Shown here piece after piece: positions 30,658 to 42,225 of a stretch of DNA of 60,887 nucleotides (the first letter of the stretch is position 1; every line of letters starts with the position of its first letter). The stretch spans positions 1 through 60,887 of the forward strand of contig CABJFQ010000013.1 in NCBI GenBank assembly GCA_902364975.1, read 5' to 3'. A model generated the notes under the pieces. The model was given only the letters and a program-made list of their open reading frames with translations. It was not told the origin of the DNA and made no database searches. Made by a program: the position numbers and the translations under genes. This DNA is from Coriobacteriaceae bacterium (GTDB lineage: Bacteria; Actinomycetota; Coriobacteriia; Coriobacteriales; Coriobacteriaceae).

Positions 30658-33488
30658 TGGCTGCCAAACTCATCGATCTTTCCTTTACGCTCAACGGCCG
30701 CAAGGTCAAGGTTCAGATTGCCCCCGACACCATGCTCTTTGCGCTGCTGCGCGAGCAGGGTTGCGCGTCGGTGCGCTGCGCCTGCGAGACCACCAACTGC
30801 GGTTTGTGCACGGTGTGGCTCGACGGCGACCCGGTGCTGAGCTGCTCGGTTCCCGCCGCGCGCGTCGAGGGCCACACCATCACCACGCTTGAGGGCCTCA
30901 AGGCCGAGTCCGAGGCGCTCGCCCGTGCGATGGCTTCCGAAGGTGCCGAGCAGTGCGGTTTTTGCGCCCCCGGCCTCATCATGAACGTGCTGGCGCTTGC
31001 CCGCGCCGCCAAGGAGGACCCGAGCCTCGTCGCCACGCGCGAGGAGCTCTCGCGCCAGCTCGCCGGCAACCTCTGCCGTTGTAGCGGCTACGAGAGCCAG
31101 CTGCGCGCCATCGTGCGCTTCCTTAACGAGTCTGGCGTGCAGGTGGGCTTTGAGATGCCCGAGCTGCCGGTCAACGACACGAGCTCCGACGGCGTCTCCT
31201 ACAAGCAGATCACCCATAAGCAGCCCAAGAAGGACTCGAAGGCCCTGCTCGAGGGCCGTCCCGTCTACACGGGCGACCTGGTGCCCGCCGGCGCCCTGAT
31301 TGTCAAGCTCAAGCGCAGCCCGTACGCCCGCGCTAAGATCCGCTCCATCGATACGTCGCGCGCCCTGAAGGTGCCCGGCGTGGTGGGCGTCTACACCTAC
31401 GAGGACGTGCCCAAGCGCCGCTTTACCATCGCCGGCCAGAGCTACCCGCAGCCGAGTCCCTACGACCGCCTGATCCTCGAGAACCTGGTGCGCTACCAAA
31501 ACGAGGAGGTGGCGATCGTCGCCGCCGAGACCGAGGAGGCCGCCGACAAGGCGCTCAAACTCATCAAGGTCGACTACGAGGTGCTCGAGCCGCTGCTCGA
31601 TTTTACCCAGGCACTCGATAACGACATCGTGGTTCACCCCGAGGGCGACGTGACCTTTATGTTCCCGCAGGGCGGCGATGTTCCGCGCAACCTGGTTTGC
31701 AGCGGTACCAGCGATTACGGCGATCTGGACGAGGCCTTCGCCCAGAGCGACATCGTCTTTGAGCGCACCTACACAAGCCAAGCCACGCAGACCGCGCCCA
31801 TGGAAACCTTCCGCGCCTTCGCGACGACCGACGCGTTCGGGCGCATTTCGGTGACCACCTCGACGCAGGTGCCCTTCCACGTGCGCCGCATGGTCGCGCA
31901 GTCGCTCGACATTCCGCAGTCGCAGGTGCAGGTCATTAAGCCGCGCATCGGCGGCGGCTTTGGCTCAAAGCAGACGGGCTGCTGCGAGATCTTCGTGGCG
32001 TTTGTGACGCAGCAGACCGGCCGTCCGAGCTACTGCTGCTACACCCGCGAGGAGACCATCACCGCGGGCAACTCGCGCCACCAGATGCAGATGACCGTTA
32101 AGCTGGGCGCCATGAACGACGGCACCATCACGGTCATCGACCTGCATACGCTGTCCAACGCCGGCGCGTACGGTGAGCACGCTACCACGACGATCGGTCT
32201 CTCAGGCCACAAGAGCCTGCCCATCTACAACCATGTGAAGGCGAGCCGCTTTAGGTGGGATGCCGTCTACACCAACACCAACCGCGGCGGCGCGTATCGC
32301 GGCTATGGTGCCACCCAGGGCCAGTTTGCCGTGGAGAGCGCCGTCAACGAGCTCGCCGACATGCTGCACATGGACCCCGCCGACCTGCGCCTTAAGAACA
32401 TCGTGCGCGAGGGCGAGATCATGCCGCAGTACTACAACGAGAAGCTCAACGCCTGCGCGCTCGACCGCTGTCTGCTGCGCGCGATGGACATGATCGGCTG
32501 GCGCGACAAGCCGCTGGCTGTGGACCTGGGCGACCGCGTGCGCGCCCTGGGCTGCGCGCTCACCATGCAGGGCTCGGGCATCTCCAACGTCGACATTGCC
32601 GGTATCGACATGCGCCTGGAAGAGGATGGCTTTATTACGATTTCGACCGGCGCCACCGACAACGGCATGGGCGTCGACACGATTCTGGCGCAGATTGCCG
32701 CTGAGGAGCTGGGCGTTGAAAGCTCGCTGATCGTGGTGCGCGGCGTGGACACCGACGTGTCTCCGTTCGATGCCGGCTCGTACGCGAGCTCGGGCACGTA
32801 CGTGACGGGCCTGGCAGCCAAGAACGCCGCGACCGAGCTGCGCGAGAAGATCTGCGCCAAGGCCGCCCAGATGTGGGACGTGGACGCCGCCGATGTGGTG
32901 TTCGATGGCCAGTACGTGCGCCTGTCCGACGAGCGTGCCGCACGCGAGCAGAACCGCTACCTCACGCTGCGCGACTTTGCCAACCTGTGCGTCAAGAACA
33001 TCGCGGGTGGCGACGCGCTCACCTCGCACTCCTCTGCCTGCCTGCCCGTTTCGCCTCCACCGTTTATGGCCGGCATTGCCGAGGTCGAGGTCGACAAGGC
33101 CACCGGCAAGGTGACTGTGGTGGACTATGCGGCGGCCGTTGACTGCGGCACCGTGATCAACGAGGCGCTCGCGCGCGTCCAGGCCGAGGGCGGCATTGCC
33201 CAGGGCATTGGCCATGCGCTCTACGAGATTGTTGAGCACGACGACCGCGGCCGCCTGCGCACCGGCAACTTTATGAGCTACAAGCTGCCCACGCGCCTGG
33301 ATATCGGCAGCATTCGCGTAGCCTTTGAGCCGAGCTACGAGCCGACGGGTCCGTTTGGCGCCAAGTCGATCGGCGAGGTCGTCATCAACACGCCGCTCGC
33401 CGCCGTGGCCTCGGCCGTGGCGCACGCCACCGGCCACCAGGTGCGCTCGCTGCCCATCACGCCCGAGAAGGCCCTTCTGGGGGAGTAG
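30657..33488 (+). CDS. Fused [2Fe-2S]/molybdopterin hydroxylase subunit (XdhD-like)
   Basis: This 943-residue protein joins a two-cluster ferredoxin-like domain to a molybdopterin-binding subunit. Residues 1-160 hold C43, C48, C51 and C63, then EQCGFCAPG and GNLCRCSGY. From about 180 on, GGGFGSKQ and KSIGEVVINTP (catalytic Glu) mark a xanthine-dehydrogenase-type Mo domain. The fusion and length recall E. coli XdhD, a putative selenium-dependent purine hydroxylase. Substrate is unknown. The Mo cofactor genes at 9-14 kb and selenium genes at 18-28 kb make a Se-labile Mo centre possible, but no diagnostic gene such as yqeB/yqeC lies here. Confidence 0.88.
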   Translation: MAAKLIDLSFTLNGRKVKVQIAPDTMLFALLREQGCASVRCACETTNCGLCTVWLDGDPVLSCSVPAARVEGHTITTLEGLKAESEALARAMASEGAEQCGFCAPGLIMNVLALARAAKEDPSLVATREELSRQLAGNLCRCSGYESQLRAIVRFLNESGVQVGFEMPELPVNDTSSDGVSYKQITHKQPKKDSKALLEGRPVYTGDLVPAGALIVKLKRSPYARAKIRSIDTSRALKVPGVVGVYTYEDVPKRRFTIAGQSYPQPSPYDRLILENLVRYQNEEVAIVAAETEEAADKALKLIKVDYEVLEPLLDFTQALDNDIVVHPEGDVTFMFPQGGDVPRNLVCSGTSDYGDLDEAFAQSDIVFERTYTSQATQTAPMETFRAFATTDAFGRISVTTSTQVPFHVRRMVAQSLDIPQSQVQVIKPRIGGGFGSKQTGCCEIFVAFVTQQTGRPSYCCYTREETITAGNSRHQMQMTVKLGAMNDGTITVIDLHTLSNAGAYGEHATTTIGLSGHKSLPIYNHVKASRFRWDAVYTNTNRGGAYRGYGATQGQFAVESAVNELADMLHMDPADLRLKNIVREGEIMPQYYNEKLNACALDRCLLRAMDMIGWRDKPLAVDLGDRVRALGCALTMQGSGISNVDIAGIDMRLEEDGFITISTGATDNGMGVDTILAQIAAEELGVESSLIVVRGVDTDVSPFDAGSYASSGTYVTGLAAKNAATELREKICAKAAQMWDVDAADVVFDGQYVRLSDERAAREQNRYLTLRDFANLCVKNIAGGDALTSHSSACLPVSPPPFMAGIAEVEVDKATGKVTVVDYAAAVDCGTVINEALARVQAEGGIAQGIGHALYEIVEHDDRGRLRTGNFMSYKLPTRLDIGSIRVAFEPSYEPTGPFGAKSIGEVVINTPLAAVASAVAHATGHQVRSLPITPEKALLGE

Positions 33489-33508
33489 CGGGTCAGCGAA
33501 CAAGTCGT

Positions 33509-33542
33509 AATTGGCGGGGTGGGGCAACTCGCCCCGCCAATT
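33509..33542. terminator. Hairpin after the hydroxylase operon
   Basis: AATTGGCGGGG (33509-33519) and CCCCGCCAATT (33532-33542) pair perfectly. No T-tract follows, so terminator activity is uncertain. Confidence 0.55.
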
Positions 33543-33628
33543 GCACTCGTGGTGAGGTCGTGAGCCTGTAAAAGGTGTGCGTGCGCTTGCCGCTCGTATC
33601 TGCTATCATTCCTAATCTGTGCGCTCAT

Positions 33629-33712
33629 GCGGGCGTGGCGGAATTGGTAGACGCGCCAGATTTAGGTTCTGGTGGGATTCCCGTGAAGGTTCGAGTCCTT
33701 TCGCCCGCACCA
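33629..33712 (+). tRNA. tRNA-Leu (anticodon TAG)
   Basis: The acceptor GCGGGCG pairs with CGCCCGC, the anticodon stem-loop CCAGATTTAGGTTCTGG holds TAG, a class II variable arm follows, the T-loop is TTCGAGT, and CCA is encoded. Confidence 0.97.
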
Positions 33713-33800
33713 TCGCACCTGCGTCGGCTTCGGCCGTCGCGACTCTTTGTTGCATAAAGGTACCAGCACCTCAGATAAGCTGGGCAGTATGAGGAGGAAC

Positions 33801-35102
33801 GTGTTGAACATCACCGCTTCTGACGTCAAGGACGCCAAGCTCACCGCCACGGTCACCATCCCGGCCGCCGACGTCGACGCCGCGATCAAGAAGGCCTACA
33901 AGGACACCGCCAAGAAGTACCGCTTCCCGGGCTTCCGTGCCGGTAAGGCTCCCCGTCCGGTCATCGATTCCGCTCTTGGCGCCGAGGCTACCCTCGCTCA
34001 GGCCACCAACGACCTGATCGCCGCCAACGAGCCCGCCGTCCTCAACGAGCTGGACATCGTCCCCACCAAGAACGGTGACTACAAGGACCTCGACCTCGCT
34101 AAGGATCACGAGGACTACACCTACACCGTCGAGTTCTCCCTGCGTCCCGCCGCTGAGCTCTCCTCCTTCGACGCTGTCGAGATCGAGATGCCCCCTGCGG
34201 AGGTCACCGAGTCCGAGATCAACAACCAGGTCGAGATGCTCCTCAACTACCGCGCTACCTTCGAGGACGTTGAGGGTCGCGCCGTCGAGGCCGAGGACTA
34301 TGTCACCGTCGACCTCAAGGCCGTCGAGAACGCCGACAACTTCGCCGCCGAGGGCCGCATGCTCATCGCCGGTAGCGACAGCAACCCCGCCGAGTTCAAC
34401 GAGGCCCTGATCGGCGCTAACGTCGACGACGTCAAGACCGTCACCTGGACCGACGAGGTCGAGGAGGGCGAGGAGGCCGAGACCCACACCGTCGAGGTCA
34501 CCGTCAAGGGCATCAAGGTCCGCAACACCCCCGAGCTCACCGACGAGCTCGTCAAGTCCGACTTTGGCTTTGACAGCATCGAGGCCATGCGCGACGCCAT
34601 CAAGATCGAGATCGAGCAGGACAAGGCTTCCCGCCTCCCGGCCGAGAAGGAGAACCGTTGCGTCTCCGCTCTCGCCGAGCGCCTGCAGCTCGACGAGATG
34701 GACGCCGACTACGAGCAGTCCGTCTTTGAGGAGCTTGGCCAGAACTTCCTGTCCAACCTCGCCGCCCGTGGCATGACGCTCGACACCTGGCTGCCCGCTT
34801 CCGGCCTGACCATGGAGCAGTTCATCGGCGACCTGCACAAGCAGGCTAACGACGTTGCCCGTGAGTCCCTGGCTCTCGACGCCCTCGCTCGTGAGCTCAA
34901 GATTGAGGCCACCGAGGATGACATCAACGCCGAGTTCGAGAAGGCCGGCGTCAAGGACGTCGAGGCTTCCAAGGCCGAGTTCATCGCCGATGGCCGCATG
35001 CCTGCCGTCCGTGAGTCCATCCGTCGCTCCAAGGCCGTCGATCACCTGGTCGAGAACGCCAAGGTGACCGAGGTCGACGAGACCGCCAAGGACGCCGAGT
35101 AA
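33801..35102 (+). CDS. tig: Trigger factor
   Basis: This 433-residue ribosome-associated chaperone has peptidyl-prolyl isomerase activity. The ribosome-binding loop GFRAGKAPRPVI lies near residue 42-53, followed by a divergent FKBP-type domain (about 150-245) and a helical C-terminal domain. GTG at 33801 follows AGGAGG at a 3-nt spacing, with TTG at 33804 possible. The order tig-clpP-clpX is the common bacterial arrangement. Confidence 0.95.
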   Translation: MLNITASDVKDAKLTATVTIPAADVDAAIKKAYKDTAKKYRFPGFRAGKAPRPVIDSALGAEATLAQATNDLIAANEPAVLNELDIVPTKNGDYKDLDLAKDHEDYTYTVEFSLRPAAELSSFDAVEIEMPPAEVTESEINNQVEMLLNYRATFEDVEGRAVEAEDYVTVDLKAVENADNFAAEGRMLIAGSDSNPAEFNEALIGANVDDVKTVTWTDEVEEGEEAETHTVEVTVKGIKVRNTPELTDELVKSDFGFDSIEAMRDAIKIEIEQDKASRLPAEKENRCVSALAERLQLDEMDADYEQSVFEELGQNFLSNLAARGMTLDTWLPASGLTMEQFIGDLHKQANDVARESLALDALARELKIEATEDDINAEFEKAGVKDVEASKAEFIADGRMPAVRESIRRSKAVDHLVENAKVTEVDETAKDAE

Positions 35103-35178
35103 TTCTCGCCACCTTGCCCACGAGCGCTTGCGTGCGCCCATGATGGGGTAAAGTTATAAGCCGGTTATCCGGTTGCTT

Positions 35179-35219
35179 CGTACGGTGCCAGCCAATGCAT
35201 AGCATGCGGGCACCGTACG
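35179..35219 (+). terminator. Hairpin after tig
   Basis: CGTACGGTGCC (35179-35189) and GGCACCGTACG (35209-35219) are perfect arms around a 19-base loop. TTTGT follows. It separates tig from clpP and may be a partial terminator. Confidence 0.65.
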
Positions 35220-35264
35220 TTTGTCTAGAACCACTATTGGTCCGTAAGAGAAATGGAGATGCGT

Positions 35265-35885
35265 ATGATCGCTAAGTTCGATTCCGCCCTCGTGCCATAC
35301 GTTATCGAGCAGACGCCGCGCGGCGAGCGCAGCTACGATATCTATTCGCGCCTGCTCAACGACCGCATTATCTTCTTGGGCGAGGAGATCAACTCCGTCA
35401 GCGCCAACCTGGTCGTTGCCCAGCTGCTGCATCTTGAGAGCCAGGATGCCGAGAAGGATATCTCGCTCTATATCAATTCGCCCGGTGGCGAGGTCTACTC
35501 CGGCCTGGCGATTCTGGACACCATGAACTTCATTAAGCCGCAGGTCTCCACCATTTGCGTGGGTATGGCCGCGTCTATGGCCGCCGTGCTGCTTTCGGCC
35601 GGCGCCAAGGGCAAGCGCTTCTGCCTGCCGCACTCCAAGGTCATGATTCACCAGCCCAGCGGTGGTGCCCAGGGTCAGCAGACCGAGATCGAGATCGTGG
35701 CCGAGGAGATCAAGAAGACTCGCCGCGAGCTCAACCAGATTCTGTCCGATGCCTCGGGCCAGCCGATCGAGAAGGTCCAGGCCGATACCGAGCGCGACAA
35801 CTACCTGACCGCTGCCGAGGCCCTCGACTACGGCCTGATCGACCGTATCGTCACCTCGCGCGATCTCGCCGCGAAGGACGCCTAG
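35265..35885 (+). CDS. clpP: ATP-dependent Clp protease proteolytic subunit
   Basis: This is a 206-residue serine peptidase of the ClpXP/ClpAP complex. The catalytic triad is S104 in [15 protein letters not shown]129 in VMIHQPSGG and D178 in [13 protein letters not shown]. The N-terminal [20 protein letters not shown] is the usual processing and docking region. The start at 35265 is favoured by GGAGA at 35255-35259; in-frame ATGs at 35253 and 35259 are alternatives. clpX follows after 1 bp. Confidence 0.96.
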   Translation: MIAKFDSALVPYVIEQTPRGERSYDIYSRLLNDRIIFLGEEINSVSANLVVAQLLHLESQDAEKDISLYINSPGGEVYSGLAILDTMNFIKPQVSTICVGMAASMAAVLLSAGAKGKRFCLPHSKVMIHQPSGGAQGQQTEIEIVAEEIKKTRRELNQILSDASGQPIEKVQADTERDNYLTAAEALDYGLIDRIVTSRDLAAKDA

Positions 35886-35886
35886 G

Positions 35887-37293
35887 ATGGCTGGTAACAT
35901 GCAGGACAACTTTGACGAGAACGGCAACCCCATCCGCTGTTCCTTCTGCGGAAAAGAGCAGGGCCAGGTCCGTCGTCTTGTAAAAGGTCCGACCAACATC
36001 TTTATCTGTGACGAGTGCGTCGCCGCCTGCTCTGAGATCCTTGAGGAGTCGCTGGCTTCGGACTTTATGGACGCCGCCCGCAACGGCAAGCTGCCGGGTT
36101 TCCTCAACGATCACGGCCAGGCTGCGTCCCAGCCTGCCGTTGACCCCGAGGCCGAGGGCTTTGAGCTCGAGGACGACCGTCAGGTCATCACGCACGTGCC
36201 GACGCCGCACGAGATCTATGACGAGCTTTCGGCCTATGTCATGGGCCAGGAGGACGCCAAGCGCGCCATGTCGGTGGCCGTGTACAACCACTACCGTCGC
36301 GTGATCGAGGGCGGTGCCGCGGTGTCCGCCTTTGACGACGGCTTGGATTCGCAGCTCGGTGATGACATGGATGAGGTGGAGCTCGCCAAGTCCAACATTT
36401 TGCTGCTCGGTCCCACCGGTACCGGTAAGACGCTGCTGGCCCAGACGCTCGCGCGCATCCTCGAGGTGCCGTTTGCTATCGCCGACGCCACCGCGCTTAC
36501 CGAGGCTGGTTACGTGGGCGAGGACGTGGAGAACATCCTGCTCAAGCTCATCAACGCCGCTGATGGCGACATTGAGCGTGCGCAGGTCGGTATTATCTAT
36601 GTGGACGAGATCGACAAGATCGCTCGCAAGGCAGAGAACCTCTCCATCACCCGCGATGTTTCGGGCGAGGGCGTTCAGCAGGCACTGCTGAAGATTCTTG
36701 AGGGCACGGTGGCAAGCGTTCCGCCCACCGGCGGCCGCAAGCATCCCCAGCAGGAGCTGCTGCAGATCGACACGACGAACATCCTGTTCATCTGCGGCGG
36801 TGCCTTTGTGGGTCTGGACAAGATCATTGCCGATCGCGTGGGCAACAAGGGCGTGGGCTTTAACTCCGAGATCGCCGGCCCCACCTCGGTCGACGAGAAC
36901 GACCTGCTGCGCCAGGTGCTCCCGCAGGACCTCAACGCCTTTGGCATGATCCCCGAGTTCGTGGGCCGTACGCCCGTCGTCACCCAGACGCAGGCGCTCG
37001 ATGAGGACGACCTGGTGTCGATCCTGACCGAGCCCAAGAACGCCGTGGTGCGCCAGTACCGCAAGATGTTCCAGCTCGAGGATGTCGATCTTGAGTTTGA
37101 GGACGCGGCCCTGCACGAGATCGCCCGCATGGCGCTCGCCCGCAAGACCGGCGCCCGCGGCCTGCGCGCCATCTGCGAGGACGTGCTGCAGCAGACGATG
37201 TTCGACCTGCCCAGTGAGGAAGGCGTCACCAAGGTCGTCGTAACCGAAGCCTCCGTAAAAGGCACCGAACAGCCCCAACGCATCTACGGGTAA
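35887..37293 (+). CDS. clpX: ATP-dependent Clp protease ATP-binding subunit ClpX
   Basis: This 468-residue AAA+ unfoldase has an N-terminal zinc-binding domain with CSFCGK and CDECVAAC. Walker A is GPTGTGKT (about 175-182), Walker B is [12 protein letters not shown], and the sensor/RKH region lies around GGRKHPQQ. It delivers substrates to ClpP. The gene starts 1 bp after clpP, and a strong terminator follows its stop. Confidence 0.97.
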   Translation: MAGNMQDNFDENGNPIRCSFCGKEQGQVRRLVKGPTNIFICDECVAACSEILEESLASDFMDAARNGKLPGFLNDHGQAASQPAVDPEAEGFELEDDRQVITHVPTPHEIYDELSAYVMGQEDAKRAMSVAVYNHYRRVIEGGAAVSAFDDGLDSQLGDDMDEVELAKSNILLLGPTGTGKTLLAQTLARILEVPFAIADATALTEAGYVGEDVENILLKLINAADGDIERAQVGIIYVDEIDKIARKAENLSITRDVSGEGVQQALLKILEGTVASVPPTGGRKHPQQELLQIDTTNILFICGGAFVGLDKIIADRVGNKGVGFNSEIAGPTSVDENDLLRQVLPQDLNAFGMIPEFVGRTPVVTQTQALDEDDLVSILTEPKNAVVRQYRKMFQLEDVDLEFEDAALHEIARMALARKTGARGLRAICEDVLQQTMFDLPSEEGVTKVVVTEASVKGTEQPQRIYG

Positions 37294-37314
37294 ACCAGCC
37301 TAAAACGTGTTTCT

Positions 37315-37352
37315 AAATAGCCTCCGACCATCCACGGTCGGAGGCTATTTTA
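37315..37352 (+). terminator. Terminator after clpX
   Basis: AAATAGCCTCCGACC (37315-37329) pairs perfectly with GGTCGGAGGCTATTT (37336-37350), ending in T residues. Confidence 0.92.
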
Positions 37353-37443
37353 TATATACGCAATAACCCCAACTACCTGTGTTATTCTGTATGTTTGTTT
37401 AAGCCTCAGCGAAGTCATTCAGACTGAAGTAATCGATACCTAA

Positions 37444-37559
37444 GGGGAGGAATGTAGGCCCGATTTTCGTAGATTCCGCACGAGCCGAAGACCACGTAAT
37501 GTGGTCTTCGAGCGAGCCCGGGACTTGACCGAGCGAAAATCGGGCCTACATTCCTCCCC
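37444..37559 (+). repeat. Long hairpin upstream of valS, family 2 copy D
   Basis: Arms 37444-37469 and 37534-37559 are a perfect 26-bp inverted repeat. Inside, GAAGACCAC/GTGGTCTTC closes a five-base loop GTAAT, and the right side has CGGGACTTGACCGAG. The right outer arm ends 20 bp before the valS start, so the structure lies in the valS leader. No T-box features are present. The related copy is at 40296. Confidence 0.85.
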
Positions 37560-37579
37560 GGTGGGACAGGGAGAGATAT

Positions 37580-40276
<2,697 letters not shown>

Positions 40277-40295
40277 GTGTTACTGGGGGACGCGT

Positions 40296-40396
40296 CCCGA
40301 TGCTTTGCTCTCCGCTGCGGACAGTCCTGCGCAAGACGGACAGCACATTAAGTGCTGTCCTTTGCGTGCGGAACTTGCGGCGAGCAAAGCATCGGG
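40296..40396 (+). repeat. Long hairpin downstream of valS, family 2 copy E
   Basis: CCCGATGCTTTGCTC (40296-40310) and GAGCAAAGCATCGGG (40382-40396) are perfect arms. The apex is GGACAGCAC-ATTAA-GTGCTGTCC, and GCGGAACTTGCGGCGAGC matches the right-hand segment of the element upstream of valS. Outer arms differ completely from that copy. No T-tract follows. A small hairpin GGGCCAC/GTGGCCT (near 40441) is the only other structure before folC. Confidence 0.8.
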
Positions 40397-40557
40397 CCGC
40401 TCCTAGTTCGTTTACGTGGTTTTTTTGCATCTGGCGTGTTAGGGCCACTGGGTTGTGGCCTTGATCTTGCTGCAACCGGGTAAAGGCTGATATTGTCAAC
40501 GTGACGGGCTCATTCATTTTGGTGGGCCTCTTTTTCTGTTATGGGGGACTATGGGTT

Positions 40558-41901
40558 ATGGCTAAGCGTTCGGGGTCGTATGTCGTTCCTTTCTCGTTTG
40601 AGCTGCTTTCATTTGATGAGGCTGTTGGGCTTGCTGCTGATACGGGGCGGATTTCTGGGGATGCTGGTCCTCTGCTCGAGACGGTTGTCGATATGCTTGA
40701 TGAGCTGGGACGTCCGGATGAGTATTTTGATTGCATTCAGGTTGCCGGTACCAATGGCAAGACTTCGACTACGCGTTTTTCGGCTGCTATCCTTCGAGGC
40801 GAGGGGCTCAGGACCGCGCTGTATACGTCGCCGCAGCTGGTGCGCTATCCCGAGCGTATGGAGGTCGATGGGTGCGTCGTAAGCGACGAGGCGTTTGCCC
40901 GTGGTGTTTCTGCCGCTGTTGAGGCGGGACATCGCGTGAATGCCCGTCGTGTGGCGGCGGGGGAGCGTGCCTATACCATCACGCCGTTTGACCTGCTGAC
41001 GGCCGCTGCGCTTGTGGTGTTTGCCGAGGCCGCGGTGGATGTTGCCGTGCTCGAGGTTGGCATGGGCGGTCGTTGGGACGCCACGAGCGCGACCGATCCC
41101 GTCGCCGTTGCCATTACGGGCATTGGACTCGACCACACACGCATTTTGGGCGATACGCTCGAGGCCATTGCGGGGGAGAAGGCTGCGGTCATTAAGCCCG
41201 GACGCCTGGTTGTGCTGGGCGAGGGCACGCACGAGGCGAGCGTTCAGCGCGTGATGGATGCACGTTGTCGCGAGTGCGGCATAGTGCCGCTGGTGGTGAA
41301 CCATGCCACGACCAAGGTGCCGGCACATGTGGGCGACACGGTGGAGTTCAGCTGCACCACGCCGCGTGCCATCTATACGTCGAGCATGGTCAAGCCGGCG
41401 TATCAGCCGCAGAATGCCGCGTGTGCGATCATGCTGTGCGAGGGGTATCTGGGTCGCGAGCTCGATCATGACAAGCTCGATGCGTCGCTTATGGGCTGTC
41501 CCACGCCTGGTCGCTTTGATGTGCTGGGAACCGATCCGCTCAAGCTGATCGACGCCTGTCATAACCCCCAGAGCTGCGAGAACTTTGTGAGCGCGCTGGA
41601 CGAGATCGATCCGTGCGTGGAGAACCGCCCCGTGCTGCTGTGTGCCGCGCTGGCCGATAAGGACGTGGCGGGTATCGTTGACGTTCTGGTTCCGGCGTTC
41701 CCCCGCGTGGTCGTGACCCAGACCGATTCCGATCGCGCCCTGCCGGCAGAGGAGCTCGCTGCCCTGGTGGGTGCCGATAAGCTCGCGGGCGTATACCCGA
41801 GCGTGTCCGAGGCCCTCGCTGCCTTCGATGCCGCAGGCGAGCCCTTCGTAGCCGCCGGCACAATCACCCTAGCCGGCGAAGTGGCGAGGCTGCTGCGCTA
41901 A
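40558..41901 (+). CDS. folC: Folylpolyglutamate synthase/dihydrofolate synthase
   Basis: This 447-residue Mur-ligase-fold enzyme adds glutamate to folates. The P-loop is VAGTNGKTSTTR near residue 63-74. YTSPQLVRYPERMEVDG and VAVLEVGMGGRWDATS follow in family order, and ITGIGLDHTRILGDT carries the metal-binding region. The start at 40558 is the ATG that best matches the family N-terminus, although the frame opens 19 codons earlier. It is convergent with a peptidase gene. Confidence 0.93.
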   Translation: MAKRSGSYVVPFSFELLSFDEAVGLAADTGRISGDAGPLLETVVDMLDELGRPDEYFDCIQVAGTNGKTSTTRFSAAILRGEGLRTALYTSPQLVRYPERMEVDGCVVSDEAFARGVSAAVEAGHRVNARRVAAGERAYTITPFDLLTAAALVVFAEAAVDVAVLEVGMGGRWDATSATDPVAVAITGIGLDHTRILGDTLEAIAGEKAAVIKPGRLVVLGEGTHEASVQRVMDARCRECGIVPLVVNHATTKVPAHVGDTVEFSCTTPRAIYTSSMVKPAYQPQNAACAIMLCEGYLGRELDHDKLDASLMGCPTPGRFDVLGTDPLKLIDACHNPQSCENFVSALDEIDPCVENRPVLLCAALADKDVAGIVDVLVPAFPRVVVTQTDSDRALPAEELAALVGADKLAGVYPSVSEALAAFDAAGEPFVAAGTITLAGEVARLLR

Positions 41902-41944
41902 CCCCACCCGTGGGTAGCTAATTTGGGCTGCTCGCCAGGAAATG

Positions 41945-42082
41945 GGCCTATTTACTACGTTTAATCGACTGCCCTCGACCACGCCGAGACTTGTGAAATT
42001 AAAACCGCAGGTAGAAGGCTTGCAGATTTTCAAAAAAGACCCGCATGGTCGACCCATGCGGGTTAAACGTAGTAGATAGGCC
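41945..42082. repeat. Long inverted repeat, family 4, with embedded minus-strand terminator
   Basis: Arms 41945-41964 and 42063-42082 match at 19 of 20 positions (one G-U). Within the loop, ACCCGCATGG (42039-42048) and CCATGCGGGT (42054-42063) form a hairpin that, on the minus strand, is followed by six T residues. It therefore probably ends transcription arriving from the peptidase side, while the larger repeat may act on the folC side. Confidence 0.7.
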
Positions 42083-42134
42083 GTTTTCGTGGCGCAGCTC
42101 TAGGCTTTCAAATTGATCGACTTGCCCCCTTGGC

Positions 42135-42201
42135 AGTTGCGGTGAAATAGTTCCTGGATTTTGCCTACGTGGGCCCATCTGGGAACTATTCCACCGCAAC
42201 T
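42135..42201. repeat. Palindrome, family 3 copy 2
   Basis: Arms 42135-42154 and 42182-42201 pair at 19 of 20 positions. The 16-mer AGTTGCGGTGAAATAG is identical to the left arm of the palindrome at 6196, whereas the inner stems and loops differ. Like that copy it sits between convergent genes. Confidence 0.8.
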
Positions 42202-42225
42202 TATTGAGGGGCTATTGGGAAGGGG

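Noticed and set aside
37450..37456. ATG-TAG minimal start-stop ORF in the valS leader hairpin
   Set aside because: GGGGAGG is followed by ATG-TAG, but the bases are part of a perfect 26-bp arm, so the resemblance is probably coincidental.
37381..37579. T-box leader for valS
   Set aside because: GGTGGGAC occurs before the start, but there is no T-box consensus, no specifier stem-loop and no terminator/antiterminator pair.
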